Below, one piece after another: positions 11,501-23,200 of a stretch of 64,000 bases of DNA. The notes below the pieces were generated by a model, which saw only the letters and a list, made by a program, of their open reading frames with translations, made no database searches and was not told the origin of the DNA. The translations under genes and the position numbers were made by a program. Source of the DNA: Moringa oleifera. Its lineage: Eukaryota > Streptophyta > Magnoliopsida > Brassicales > Moringaceae. The stretch is taken from the NCBI GenBank assembly GCA_021397835.1, contig JAJFZO010000777.1, positions 498,501 through 562,500 on the forward strand, given 5' to 3'. The stretch's first letter is position 1; each line of letters starts with the position of its first letter.

Positions 11501-12766
11501 GGAAAACTTGTATCAGTAGAGCTTGGTTGGAACACCAACTCAGCTAGAAAGACATCAAAAGCTTCTCTTTTTGTTGAAAGGTTTTAGTTTAGCAGTGTTA
11601 TATACAAAAAAACGATAATAACAATAATAAAAATAATTGAGTCAGACCGATACAGCTTTTTATGTAGGAAGAAAGCATAAAAATACTTGACAGACTTCGA
11701 TTTCCGCTTCTGTTATGGTCAACCCACTAGGAAATTTTAAATAGGAAAAACCAGAAATAGTGTGGAAACAGCGCAACTAACCAAACTCTAGTAACCCATC
11801 AATGCAATCTCGTAATTATTTATTTCATTTTCTAAATCTCATCCTTGAAGTCATCAATGGGAAGACTTCATTAACCACTTGTTTGGTGAACAAGAAACTG
11901 ATTTATTTTAACATGTCAGAAACCTAACACAGAATCTACCCATCAAGAAAAAAGAAAAGAAAAGAAGAAAAACAATAATTTAAGAAAGCCCTTCATGCAT
12001 TATGTTCGTAAAACGAGACAAATGTTACAACTAATACTGCATAAGAACGCGATGTTAGGAGTAAGATAGAGAGATCAGCGTTGAGTAAAATATATATTAC
12101 CAACTATGGATCGTTGACGGTGACCTGTCATAGTGAATACTCGTTGCTCTGGGTAAAAGGGGCTGCATTCGTGATTGACAACTGAAACGCGTGGATTGCT
12201 TTCACATTATGTCCCCCTTGCTTCACTGAAGTCAAATAAAGAATGGGCACTCAATCGTCAATCCCAGCAGCTTCAGTGGAACAATTTCAGGCACCTTCCA
12301 GGCAAGTGGGTAGAGTGAAGACAAGCTTGTGTGCCCACAGACTCATTGATCTTTATCTATTTGATTTACATTATGAGCCAAGAAGGGCTACCTGGGTGGT
12401 TTGGTTTGGTTGTCGGTTCTCTCTTTCTGGCGGATAAAATTGAACTTCAACCAGGGAATTGTCAGAGGTTATTGCAGTTCAACCAGGGAATTGTCAAAGG
12501 TTATTGCATTGCCTGTTGAATTTTCAAAACTTGCTTCTGCAATCAGAAGAGAAGAAGTTGTTTCATGACTCATCTTTGGGCACATTAAATTGAACAGAAG
12601 CAAATGAGAGGCAGATGTAGGCAACTGTGTAAATAGGGACTGGAGTTGACTTGTTAGGCAAATTGCTTGTATTGGTATGTCTTCATGAGGTGTATCTCTA
12701 ATAAAAAGCCATACTTTGACCTTACATAGTGAGCGCTCTTAACAAGGGATCAAAGGGATATGACCA
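11501..12766. other. TNL upstream region and spacer
   Basis: Probable promoter of the minus-strand TNL followed by AT-rich spacer. There is a short direct duplication at 12446-12509 (separate entry). The ORFs near 12243-12519 lack recognisable domains and are not called. Confidence 0.5.
12446..12509. repeat. Two-copy 32-bp direct repeat
   Basis: The unit ttcaaccagggaattgtcag followed by aggttattgcag starts at 12446 and again at 12478. The only clear differences are near the middle (cag/caa) and at the extreme end. It is a small local duplication with no associated ORF. Confidence 0.85.
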
Positions 12767-13107
12767 TTAGATATCTTGCCTTTCTACTTCAGGCACTACC
12801 AGCACATCTGCCAGCACTTGTGACTAAAATTTCATGAAAAAAGAACTAGAGGGAAAGATCAGTGACCGAATGTATATCTCTAAAGCATGAAAACCAATAT
12901 CCAGAAATTCCTGGAAAAAAATATATATGGAGAAATTAAAAAGGGCAAGTCTTGTTTCCTCTCTCTTCCAAGGATGATTCTACTTCTTCCTCTCTTTTCT
13001 ATATTAAGAACAGGTGTTAATAACCTCAAATCATATATACGGTGAATCAACAAACCTGAGCAGACCAGAAAAGGGACAATGAAAGCACAGCAAGAAAGCT
13101 TAGCCAT
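12767..13107 (-). pseudogene. Decayed defensin-like gene copy, inverted relative to the intact one
   Basis: On the minus strand, 13107-13056 encodes MAKLSCCAFIVPFLVCS plus one base and ends in CAG|GTTTGT. This is the same 52-nt signal-peptide exon as in the intact gene at 15899 (MAKLSCPVFFLLFLLFS). Downstream, an acceptor before 12816 would continue V-LADVLVVPEVERQDI, which lines up with VELKLMLPQAEAQEL of the intact gene, but TAA follows at 12769-12767, exactly where the cysteine-rich mature peptide should begin. The protein would be a ~33-aa signal and propeptide with no defensin core. An alternative exon 2 further downstream cannot be fully excluded; none with the C-rich pattern was seen. 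Confidence 0.65.
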
Positions 13108-13309
13108 CCATGAAATTCCACCCAGAAAGGCAAAAAGAAAGGAAAACCTCATTTTCTGGGATTCCATCTTTTACATCAGCCTTACCTATGTCAGTTTCCT
13201 TAGTTTAGCTTCTTTGATTTCCATATTCTCTTGGATTGCTCTACTTGAATCTTCCTAGATTTTAATTTGTTTTTAATAATATGGCCGGTTCTTATTTTTC
13301 TCTTGTTTC

Positions 13310-13478
13310 ACTTTCTTTGTTGCTTGACACTTCCCTCTCCATATACACTGCTCCTGTATGGACTACAAACTCCATCACAGACAGCTATTGCATTCAGAAG
13401 AGTATCAGATCATTGTCAAAACATGACTTGACAGCTATTACATAATTTGCACCTGGGAATGTTCTTGATAGGGCATAA
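13310..13478 (+). pseudogene. Defensin-like gene remnant with internal deletion
   Basis: This segment aligns to both ends of the intact DEFL gene but lacks its middle. Promoter-like sequence (cttgacacttccc, catatacactgctcc) matches gcctgactgttccc and ctatttatactgctcc upstream of 15899. The 5'-leader string ctattgcattcag is shared. Then gcacctgggaatgttcttgat (13450-13470) matches the 3' coding end gcacctggcaatgttcttgat. The signal exon, the intron and most of the cysteine-rich exon are missing, so no product is expected. Confidence 0.7.
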
Positions 13479-15843
13479 GGTCTAATGTAAAAGTCAGAGG
13501 AGAGAAGAGCAATAACAAGAAGAAAATACTCCCCAGATCCAAAATCAAGTGAAAGCAATTGTTCCTCACTAAATATCATAAGACAAGTTAACCACAAAAT
13601 AGCTCCTCTTGAAAGAGAGAATAATCACATTTTTAAGGAGCATAATTTGGTCTTTAGAGAGTGCAATAATGTTACGATTTTATTATTAATTTAAGCATCA
13701 AAATAATTTCACAAGACTCTTCATATATATTCATTTTTTATTTTTATAAAATCCCAACTTAAATTGATCATCCAACATGAAAGCACTGAAATTTATCAGA
13801 GCTTGCTCTCTTTACACCCACCTAGCTAGAGCTCCTTTGAAACCACAATTTGGCAATAAACGATATCTAATTTTATTTTCTTGTTCACATTTTTTTTAAC
13901 CTTTTTCTTTTTATCCAATCAAATGTTCTCGACTTATAAGAGGGAATATATCTTTTTTTTTTTCTTTTTGTTGAGATTACACTTTTTAGATAATATTTCA
14001 TGAATTAGTGGTTTTTTTTAATACTTTCTCTTCTTGATTAGATATTTTTTGATTATAAAAAGAAAATATATATGTTTTTTATCGAGATTTATGTACTTTT
14101 AAAATAGTATTTTATGAATTTGTAAATCCATTAAATTAATATTTTTGTTAGATATGAAAAAAAATCTCATAGATATATCATATAAGGCTCTTAATTAATT
14201 CTTGTTATATATTGGAATTTTCGATTGAATTTGTAACTTATGTAAACATTGTGATAATAGTTTTCAATTTATTATTCATGTAGTAGTTTTTTTAGTTCAC
14301 GAAGTAGTTTTCATTTAATTATATATATATATATATATTCATGCAATAATATATGAATGTGGATTAATATCAATATTTTTAAATTAAATACATCATTAAA
14401 ATAAAATTAAAAATTGAATAATAATCATATAATAAATAATTATAGTATTTTTTCCTCCATAACATATTCAAAAATTAGATTTATTTTTCATAATTAAAAA
14501 GTCCCATTGTTCTTTGAGTAAAGAATAGTCTTTTTTTTTTTAATATATATATATTTTTTAAATAGCTGCACTCATTTCCATCTTAAGATATAGAGATCTT
14601 ATTTGATAGGGATTTTCCTATATTAGACATATAGGGACAGTGCATTCATTTTTTATAAGAGTTGCATGCATCTTTATTTTTCAAATTGGATAGTTAAAAC
14701 TATTGAAATTTGGGATCTCACATTTAGTGAAACTTGTCCCTATCATCTTTAAATCTTATAAATGATGATTTTACATGTAATCAAGACTATAATCACACTC
14801 TAATACCCATTGTTATGAATTAAAAAAATAAAAATTATTAAAAACATACCATGATGATAGACCATCTTGTAATATTAAATAAAATAAAATTAGATTAATC
14901 AGAAAGTTGATGCTTAAATTGCATCCATTATATAAGTTGGAAAAAAAAATAAGAGTACATATAAAAAGATTTATATAATCTAAAAAAATTGAGAACGGTA
15001 ATAAGAAAGTTTTCATTTGCGCGTGCAAGGGCATAAATATCAGATCGAGAATGGACCCAAGTCAAATTTTTTATTTTTATTTTCTTTCAATCAAATATAA
15101 AATTCAAATAATTTAGATTTTATATGCAATTTAATATTTTAAATTAATTTAATGAAACTATATTTTATTTATTTGGTTGATACTATTGCAACTTAATCTA
15201 ATAAAGCCATGGTTCATTGTTCGTAACTTTCAAATTTCAATTTTGTGTTAAATGTCTCATGTCTAAATAGCCTTTCATGTAGGGTATAAATGGAGGTTTA
15301 AGCATTTTTGCTCTGTGATTTTTTTTTTTAAATTTTTTTTAGATAGTGTTTTAATTTTGTTTTAAAGTTTTCCTAATAATTTTTTATTAGGCAAACTTTA
15401 AACATAATTTTTTTAAAAAATTATTTTATTAAAAAATAATTGTTTAAAAAAATTAAGCTGCTAGTTTGATAAAATATTTTAAACCCCTTAAACAGTCTGA
15501 ATTATAAGCCATGGTTCTCTCTAAAAAAGAAAATGCTTAAGCGAGAAAATTTCATCTTTATAGCCTAAGTATTCAAGTAGTAACAAAGTGCTATCTTGAA
15601 CTAACTTCAAAATAATTTTAACTTTAAAAACTAATTTGTAAGTTTTAGTAATATTTTAAACACTTATTATTTTTATTAAATATGATAATTAAAAAATATA
15701 TTTATATAAACTTTAAATCAATACCAAAATTAGATAAAAATAAAGTCAACAAAATTTCAAAGCCCAATCCCATAATTACCACATACATTCTTTAATTCTC
15801 TTTTTTGTTGATTCACTTTATTAATTGCCTGACTGTTCCCAGC
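13479..15843. other. AT-rich intergenic spacer
   Basis: About 2.4 kb of very AT-rich DNA with poly-T/A runs and a short (AT)n tract near 14323-14338. The only ORFs are short and compositionally biased. No gene, RNA or clear mobile element was recognised. Confidence 0.6.
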
Positions 15844-15851
15844 TATTTATA
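15844..15851 (+). promoter_or_regulatory. TATA-like element of the defensin-like gene
   Basis: TATTTATA lies 48 bp upstream of the ATG at 15899 in the sequence shared with the 13.3-kb remnant. The position suits a TATA box and a short leader, inferred from position and conservation only. Confidence 0.5.
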
Positions 15852-15898
15852 CTGCTCCAGCTATTGCATTCAGTAAAGTGTCAAGTCATTCTCAACAG

Positions 15899-16237
15899 AT
15901 GGCTAAGCTTTCTTGCCCTGTTTTCTTTCTCCTTTTCCTTCTCTTCTCAGGTTAGTCGATTAATTTCATCAGACTCTACTTAATTTCATGATTAAAACAA
16001 ATCGGATCATACATTGTTCATATCCCCCTTGATCTTGATGTGGTCGCAGTTGAGCTGAAGCTGATGTTGCCTCAAGCAGAAGCCCAAGAACTCTGCCATG
16101 ATAGTATACCTGGAGGCAAGAGTTGTGATGCTGCAGCCTGTCAACGAGAGTGCACCAAGAGAAGGCATGGAACAGGAAACTGCGTTCAGGATTTTCCCGC
16201 CTTTTACCATTGCTTATGCACCTGGCAATGTTCTTGA
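15899..16237 (+). CDS. Defensin-like (DEFL/LCR-type) secreted cysteine-rich peptide
   Basis: Two exons, 15899-15950 and 16050-16237, joined by a GT-AG phase-1 intron, encode 79 aa. Exon 1 is a hydrophobic signal peptide (MAKLSCPVFFLLFLLFS). Exon 2 gives a short acidic propeptide or linker (VELKLMLPQAEAQ) and a mature core with eight cysteines spaced C-x9-C-x4-C-x3-C-x9-C-x9-C-x-C-x3-C. The CxxxC (CQREC) and CxC (CLC) pairs fit the cysteine-stabilised alpha-beta fold, and GNC resembles the gamma-core GxC. An intron just after the signal peptide is usual for plant DEFL genes. Family roles include antimicrobial defence and cell-cell signalling in reproduction; which applies here is unknown. Two degenerate copies lie 2.4-3.1 kb upstream. 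The peptide was too short for routine gene finders, but the model is well supported. Confidence 0.85.
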
Positions 16238-16436
16238 TTTCTTCACTATGTATTTCAAATAAATTATCATGTCATCTGCAGCAATAGATGGATATCTACC
16301 CGGTAATCCGTGTAGGTCGGTGATCAGTTGCAGATAATAAAATCACAAAATAAAGCTATGAATTGCTCTTTGCCATGGCTTCCCAATTATGATGAAAATA
16401 TGGTAAAAACATAAGAGGTCCTCAAATTTGTTGTGG

Positions 16437-16536
16437 TCAACACCCTGCAGCATCCTTCCTCTCCTGCATGGCTTTCTTGGGCTTCCTCTCATCAAATTCC
16501 TCTCTCCATCCTTTCTGGTAATTATCAATCCATGAG
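16437..16536 (-). CDS. Candidate terminal exon of an unidentified small gene
   Basis: A splice acceptor (tttaatttcag) precedes 16536. The following phase-2 frame encodes 32 residues starting SWIDNYQKGWREEFDERKPK and ending KKAMQERKDAAGC, then TGA. The very charged, low-complexity-free composition looks protein-like rather than random AT-rich DNA. No matching upstream exon with compatible phase was identified; the 78-aa ORF at 17036-17272 lies upstream on the same strand but does not offer an obvious compatible donor. It may be an exon of an unannotated gene, a relic, or chance. Confidence 0.3.
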
Positions 16537-17035
16537 CTGAAATTAAATGTCTCAGAGACTGAAAGAGATTGGACACAATAACCACTGTTTTTATTATTTG
16601 TGGACTTCTATGCATTTTCTGACCAAAATAGCTCCAAATGGTAAATGAATATTAATGCTTTCTCTCTCTTCTTAAATATCTTTCTCTCTTCAAGAAAAAC
16701 ACTGAAAAAATTATCCCATGCGAATAGACAATATTGGACTAACTAAGACATAGCATGCATCAACGACAATCAATTACAACAAAAAGAACATCCTGTGTCT
16801 TTAGTTATATTTTGTTCTTTCTAGCCATTTAAACATTAATAGATTTGTTGTTAAATTCTTGTATCTTGATGGTTCAATGACGACATTGCCGAGTCGCAGA
16901 TAGAATTTAAAGAAGCCATGAAAATGCTGGTCAATAGATAAAGCAGTGAGGCTTACCGGTCACCGAGGATGAATTACAAGAACCCCAAGAAAATCAAATG
17001 AAAGAACAATTAACAAAGGCAGCTAATCGGATCCA

Positions 17036-17272
17036 TCAAGGAAGATTTACGGAAATTGCAACTAATCTTGACGCGATCCGTTCTCTAATGACAGTTAGTT
17101 TCCTTTGCAGCGCAAGGAGTTCCTCGGGGCCAAGATCGCGCCTTTGCATATCTTCAACGATTTGACTCAACCAGTACTCCCAATCGCCGACGCTCTCGCC
17201 CATATCTTCCTTCCTCCTTGAAACGACGAGAGGGGCTGTGGCTTCACGACCCGCCTTTCTCTTCTCGCCCAT
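17036..17272 (-). CDS. Small protein of unknown function (78 aa)
   Basis: ATG at 17272 (MGEKRKAGREATAPLVVSRR) to TGA at 17036. The product is basic at the N-terminus, then predicted helical and charged (WLSQIVEDMQRRDLGPEELL, ALQRKLTVIRERIASRL), and contains no cysteines, signal peptide or membrane segment. A TATA box on the same strand (TATAAAAGG, 17356-17348) lies about 75 bp upstream, and the G+C content is higher than in flanking DNA, so I regard it as a real gene. It is divergent from the VPS3-like gene at 17767, with ~495 bp between the two starts. A GTAAATC donor within the last codons (AISV) leaves open that the protein continues into another exon. I do not recognise the family. Confidence 0.5.
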   Translation of the reverse strand: MGEKRKAGREATAPLVVSRRKEDMGESVGDWEYWLSQIVEDMQRRDLGPEELLALQRKLTVIRERIASRLVAISVNLP

Positions 17273-17347
17273 CTCTCTTTCTTCTCCCCGATACTTGCGT
17301 TTCGTTTTGGTTTCCCGCTAGCGTCCGTTACCGAACTGCCAACGGCT

Positions 17348-17356
17348 CCTTTTATA
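17348..17356 (-). promoter_or_regulatory. TATA box for the 78-aa ORF
   Basis: The minus strand reads TATAAAAGG, a strong TATA match, about 75 bp before the ATG at 17272. It lies in the ~0.5-kb region between divergent start codons. Confidence 0.55.
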
Positions 17357-17766
17357 CAACTGATTCCGACTTTGGGTGGCTTACACGCAATCGCACGTGC
17401 GAAATTCCGTTTTTAATTATGTTGCTAGTGTAACTAATTAAAAATAATAAAATTATTCACGAATTTATTTTTTTCAATTAATTTTTAATTTCATTTTCTT
17501 AAATTATGTAATCACTTTCTCAAACATTGCCAACTTTTCTTCAACAAAATCGATTTTCCTAATTTGCTGTAGAATGGCGAAGAAATTCGCGATGTAGTCG
17601 CCTGCAATATTCTGCTATTTGTCTTCTTGTTTACTGGTAGGTGACGACGGTGAGTGAGCTCTTTTTGTGTGGATACCCTATCTGACAATGGTGTCTCTCT
17701 TGCTCCAGTTTAGATTCCGGAGCCCAGCTTAGCCTTAGCCTGAGCCCTTCTACTTCGCGCCCATCC

Positions 17767-20133
17767 ATGGCCAAATCCCGAGCCCTGCTGGAACTTGCGG
17801 CTCGGTTCGATCTCAGCAATCAAGCGATCCGATCACTCTCTCTCTCCTCGCTCTCCGATTCTAAGACCCTCGTCTACGTCGGCACCCAATCGGGATCCCT
17901 CCTTTTGCTCTCTCTGTCAAACACTATTACCCAAAATGCTAACCCTCTTAAAGCTACCGATCTTGATAATGCCTCCGACAACATTTCACTCCTTGGAAGT
18001 GTTTCGCTGGGCGTTTCGTCAGTGGAATCGATTTTCGTGCTCGGCAGCGAAACCGGGAAGGTTATGGTCCTTTGCGATGGGTTTTTGTTCTTGGTTGATT
18101 CGCTTTTGATGCAACCACCAAAGAGATTGGGCGGTTTCTTGAAGGGGGTTAGTGTTGTTGCGAGGAGACACAGAGGCAGTGAATTCGTGAGTACTGATTT
18201 GTCATCCCCTGAGAATTCTCGTTCCTTTAGTTCATCAGAGAAGTATTCAACTACGGGCCAGAGATTTCTGCAGATATTGGGAGGTGGCAATAGAGCAAAT
18301 GGGGTCAAACTTAAAGAATTCGAGCAGCATCATCAACCACAGCAAATTCAGGAAGGTAATTATGTGTTTGCAGTTGTTATTGGTAAGAAGTTAGCATTGA
18401 TTGAGCTTGTGTTGGGTGATAGATTAGGGAAAAGTGACAGGGACATTGATGGTGCAAATGGATCCGTTATTGTTTTGAAAGAGATTCAGTGTACTGATGG
18501 GGTTAAGACCATGGTGTGGCTTGATGATTCAATAATGCTTGGTTCTGCAAATGGTTATAGTTTGTTATCCTGTGTTACGGGACAAAGTGGGGTGATCTTT
18601 TCATTACCTGATGTCTCTGTTCCACCATTGCTTAAGATGTTGAGGAAAGAGTGGCAGGTGCTGTTGTTGGTGGACAATGTGGGGGTTGTTCTTGATGTGA
18701 ATGGCCAGCCAGTTGGTGGGAGCTTAGTGTTTCATAGGGCCCCGGAGTCTGTCACTGAGATGTCTTTGTATCTGGTGGTTGTGGGGGATGGAAAGATAGA
18801 ATTGTATCACAAGAAAACTGGCAGTTGTATTCAAACAGTTACTTTTGGTATGGAAGGAGGTAGGCCGTGTGTTATTGCAGATGTAGAAAATGGGAGTGGG
18901 AAGCTTGTTGCTGTTGCTACTTCCAACAAGGTATGTAAGCTATACTAATTTAAGTTATTTGTAAGTTTACTTCTCATGTCCATTATTAGTTCTAGAATAA
19001 TCAACAATCTCTCTCAGTGAGAAGTTGTTGACAACCTATACATACTTTCTTTTCTCAGGTCATCAGTTCTTGTTGCACACTATCTTCCTTTACGTGATTG
19101 GATGAGGTTAAATGAATTTTAATTGGAGTTTCCTTTTTTTTTTTTTTTTGGGTAGTGCTACTGTTGTACTGCTTAATTTTCACTTTACATTTGGTCTTTG
19201 GCTCAGCTGTGAGTTATTTGTTATTGTTTGAGTGCTTTGCATATCAGGTAATGAATTAGGAAAGCTAGTGAGGCAGGTACAGTAATATAGTTATTTAGCC
19301 CCCCATCTTAAAGAAGAAAGACAAAAGAAAAGGAAAGCAAAGTGATGCAGTTACAAGTGTGACAAGGCAGAGATATTGCATCTCTCTCCCCTGACTCTCT
19401 TTTTTGAGCGGGAACAGAAGATTAATTATTATTTACACAGCACCAAGGGTTGCTACCCATTCCAATTTTAGTTTGTTCCTATAGGTTAGATATTCTATGA
19501 ACTCTAGCATCTCTTTCTCATTTACAAAAGATATGCCTGAAACCAGATTTTTAACACGTAAATCCAAGAATCTCTGATTACATCCTCTTCCAACTCTCCA
19601 ACCCCTAAGAAAGAAATGAAAAGGAGAGAGTAAGAGGAACATCGCTGTTTTGAGTCTGTCAAAAACATACTTCCCTCTTCACAAAACCTGTTCTTGGAGG
19701 GTAATATGACATTTAATTGAGTATGCAGACGTGTATTCGGAATTTGACCTCGAAGCTATTATTTTGCAGTAAAGTTTTTATGAATTCATTGAAATGTAGA
19801 ATTGAATCATTTTTCCCTTGAACAAAAAATGCATAAGCAAGGAATACAGGAACCTGTATTTATCCAATGTGTTACTTATGGTATGAAAGTTTTGACTAAT
19901 GTGTCTCCTGAGCTTTGTGGTGGGTTGAAGGTAGAGAAAACTATGGATACTAAAGGTTTGGATGTCCAATTCGAATAATTTCTGAGGTTTTAGTTAGGAT
20001 TTGGATTGATATGATTAGAGATCAGAACTAAAACAATTGGAACAGAAAAGGCAGCCAATTAGTTTTGATGGGTGGTTCGCGGAATAAGTAAAATAATAAG
20101 TTTTTTATTTTTGGCCGGGGGGGGCGGCCGCCG

Positions 20134-20219
<86 letters not shown>

Positions 20220-23200
20220 GGTTAGGATTTTATAATTACAGTGTAGGGTATAGTTTGAATTTAGCAAGCAAGGGAAGAAGAGGTAAAGGTTTCTGAGAAT
20301 TCTGTTCTGAGCAGCAATGGTTTAGATGATGGAGAAAAAAGAGTGGATGTAACTTTGCAATTTGAAATTCTTAAGGAAAAGTAGCAAACAAATTCAGTGC
20401 TCATAAGTCAACTATCTAATTGCATTCAAAAGCAAACTACACAAATTTGGAAATTGAGCCCAAACCAAATGCAGATCACAAGAATGTCCAATAAGAAACC
20501 CAAGTTTTTAAGTGGACTACAGAGCTGATGCGCCAGATTTGCAGCTCATCTTGTAAATTCAGAAAGTTGTGCGAACAGCCCCTAGACAATTGCTAGCCTG
20601 AATAATTGCCATTGACCTGTTTCTAATCGAACAAAGTGTCTCCTTTGTACATGTTTGATATATAGCCTTAGTTATAGTTTTCCAAAGAATATATTATTTT
20701 TCTCTCGAAGCGTGTTGGCTATCACCTCAAGGTAGCCTTTGAGCCTTTTGATTATTTTTCTACTGAATGTGGACATCCATCTGAGTTGCTTGGCTAAGGT
20801 AATTATCTCTGACCAGTGTTTTGTTCGCTTGATTAATATCTGTGCTTCCCTTTCGTGGAAGCTGTAGAAGTGCATCTATTACTTTTCTGAGATTTGATTC
20901 CTTTTATGAGTTTTACCAGCTGCTTAAGTTGCTTGAATAAGTTTTCATGATGCAAGTTCTGATCCTTGTACTTTCTGCTACATTCTTTGTTTGATAGAAC
21001 TTCTAGTAACTACTCTCATTTTATGTTGATTATTTCAGCTTTTTTTCTATCGGAAAGTACCTCTTGAAGAGCAAATAAAAGACTTGTTGAGGAAAAAGAA
21101 CTTCAAGGAAGCCATCTCCTTGGTGGAGGAGCTTGAGCATGAGGGTGAAATGTCAAAGGAGATGCTTTTCTTTGTTCATGCTCAAGTGGGGTTTCTACTG
21201 CTTTTTGATCTGCGCTTTGAGGAAGCAGTGAATCACTTTTTGCAGTCAGAGACAATGCAACCTTCTGAAGTATTTCCATTCATAATGCGAGATCCAAATC
21301 GCTGGTCACTGCTGGTATATCTTGTTATGCCTATACTTTTAATAGTTCCATTTGTTTTTCATCTTGGTGAATCAGGTATTTCTTTACTGTGGATTGCTTC
21401 AAAACCGTGTATAGTGTTGTATTATGTGAAATTAGATGCCGCTTCTCACTTTATGCACTTCCTTTCATATTTGTCTTTAATCATGAGTTTTTTGTTCTCA
21501 AGTTTCCTGTCCTTTTCAGGTTCCTAGAAACCGGTACTGGGGCTTGCATCCTCCCCCTGCACCCATTGAAGATGTTGTAGATGATGGGCTGATGGCTATC
21601 CAGAGAGCTATTTTCCTTAGAAAAGCAGGTGTGGATACTCCAGTTGATGATGATTTTCTATCAAATCCTCCAAGTAGAGCTGATTTGTTGGAGTCAGCAA
21701 TCACAAACTTCATCAGGTATGCAGATTTTTCTGGTGGTTTGACTTTATTGTTATTATTATTGTTGTTGTTGTTTCTTTGCTGTATATGTTACTATTTTAA
21801 GATTTTTCAATCTCTATCTATCTTTTTGTCTCCCTCTCCTTCACAATATGTAGCTGCGGGGAAACAGGCGGGACAGTTAGATGAATAAATAAGTTTTGAA
21901 TTTAGAGCCATTTTATCATTTGCACTGAGTGATCCACATTTTGCGGTTTTAGCTGCTTTTTTATGAAGGTGGTTTGTGATTAAAATCACATGACTATTTC
22001 TCATTATTCTCTAACTGCAGGTACCTAGATATTTCTCGTGAAAAAGAGTTGACTTTGCCAGTGAGGGAGGGAGTTGACACACTTCTAATGTACCTTTATA
22101 GAGCTCTAAATCGTGTTGATGATATGGAGAAACTGGCATCAAGCATGAATAGTTGTGTTGTGGTATGTGTTGCTTTTTGCTTGAGGCATATATCTTTGCA
22201 TTTTTCCCAACTGCTATTGGTAATATATTATGTGTTCTGGTCTGAGTTTCATTGTCAATGATCATTACATACCCAAAAGAAAATTCGAAACAAATGGTTT
22301 CAGTATAAGCTGAAAAAGTAAGGAAAAACTAGATGGAGAAGTGGTTTGGATTCGATTTAGAAATTTTATAATTAACAAATGAAATGGTATAATTGTATTT
22401 AATATGTTGAGTTATCTGACTAAATAGTGCATTGCGTACTAAATATGTCGGTTGGTAATCATTGTTTCAGAAGAACTAGAAGAGAAATGATTAAGTGAAT
22501 ATAAAAAATGGAAGTATGAAGGATTCTCTTTACTAAAGGATTTGAGCTATAGATCTTGGATAAAGTCATAATTTTTTTGAGCAGAAAATAGGAAGACATG
22601 AGAAATGCTTGATAAAAACGGTTGGTAAGGATGATAAATATACAAGTATCAGTGAAAAGTTGAAATTTGAGAATTTTTGCTTCTGAATCAGTACAAGTAC
22701 TTAGGAGCCTTTTGGATCCAAATTTTACTAGAATATAAAGCATTCTGTATTTTTAGGGAGTGGCTTATTAAACTGACCTGAGCAAAATAATTTCCAAAGC
22801 AAAATACATGTTAAGAATATGGAGTCATAAAATACAAAATATGTGAGCTTGAAATGAAGTTCTTAGAAACCTCCATTATGTGTGCTTAGCATTTAGGAAA
22901 ACATAGTTAAGAGGGGGTAGTTGAAATGACATGGCAGAGGGATTTGGGATGTCAGAAAACCCAGTGGGAACAGCTTACTGCCCTGCACAGTTGGAAAAAT
23001 CCAAGATATTCCGTGTTCAAAAACCTGTAGTTAGTGTGAGGTCAATGTCATTTGAGTTTAGGCTCGAGTCAATGCACTATGTGGATGTTGCAAATTGTGG
23101 AATCTTAGTATTCCAATGCATTGCAAAACAGAGAGGCCGTTGTAAGGAGCTTGCTTGAAGGATGACTATACAACTTGCATGGGCGGTGCAGGAGGAGTTG

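Noticed and set aside
12880..13167. 95-codon ORF read straight through on the minus strand
   Set aside because: Only its first part is meaningful (the signal-peptide exon of a decayed DEFL copy); the rest is intron read-through after GTTTGT.
20028..20296. Poly-proline (-) and poly-glycine (+) ORFs
   Set aside because: They are the translation of the G homopolymer in an intron, not proteins.
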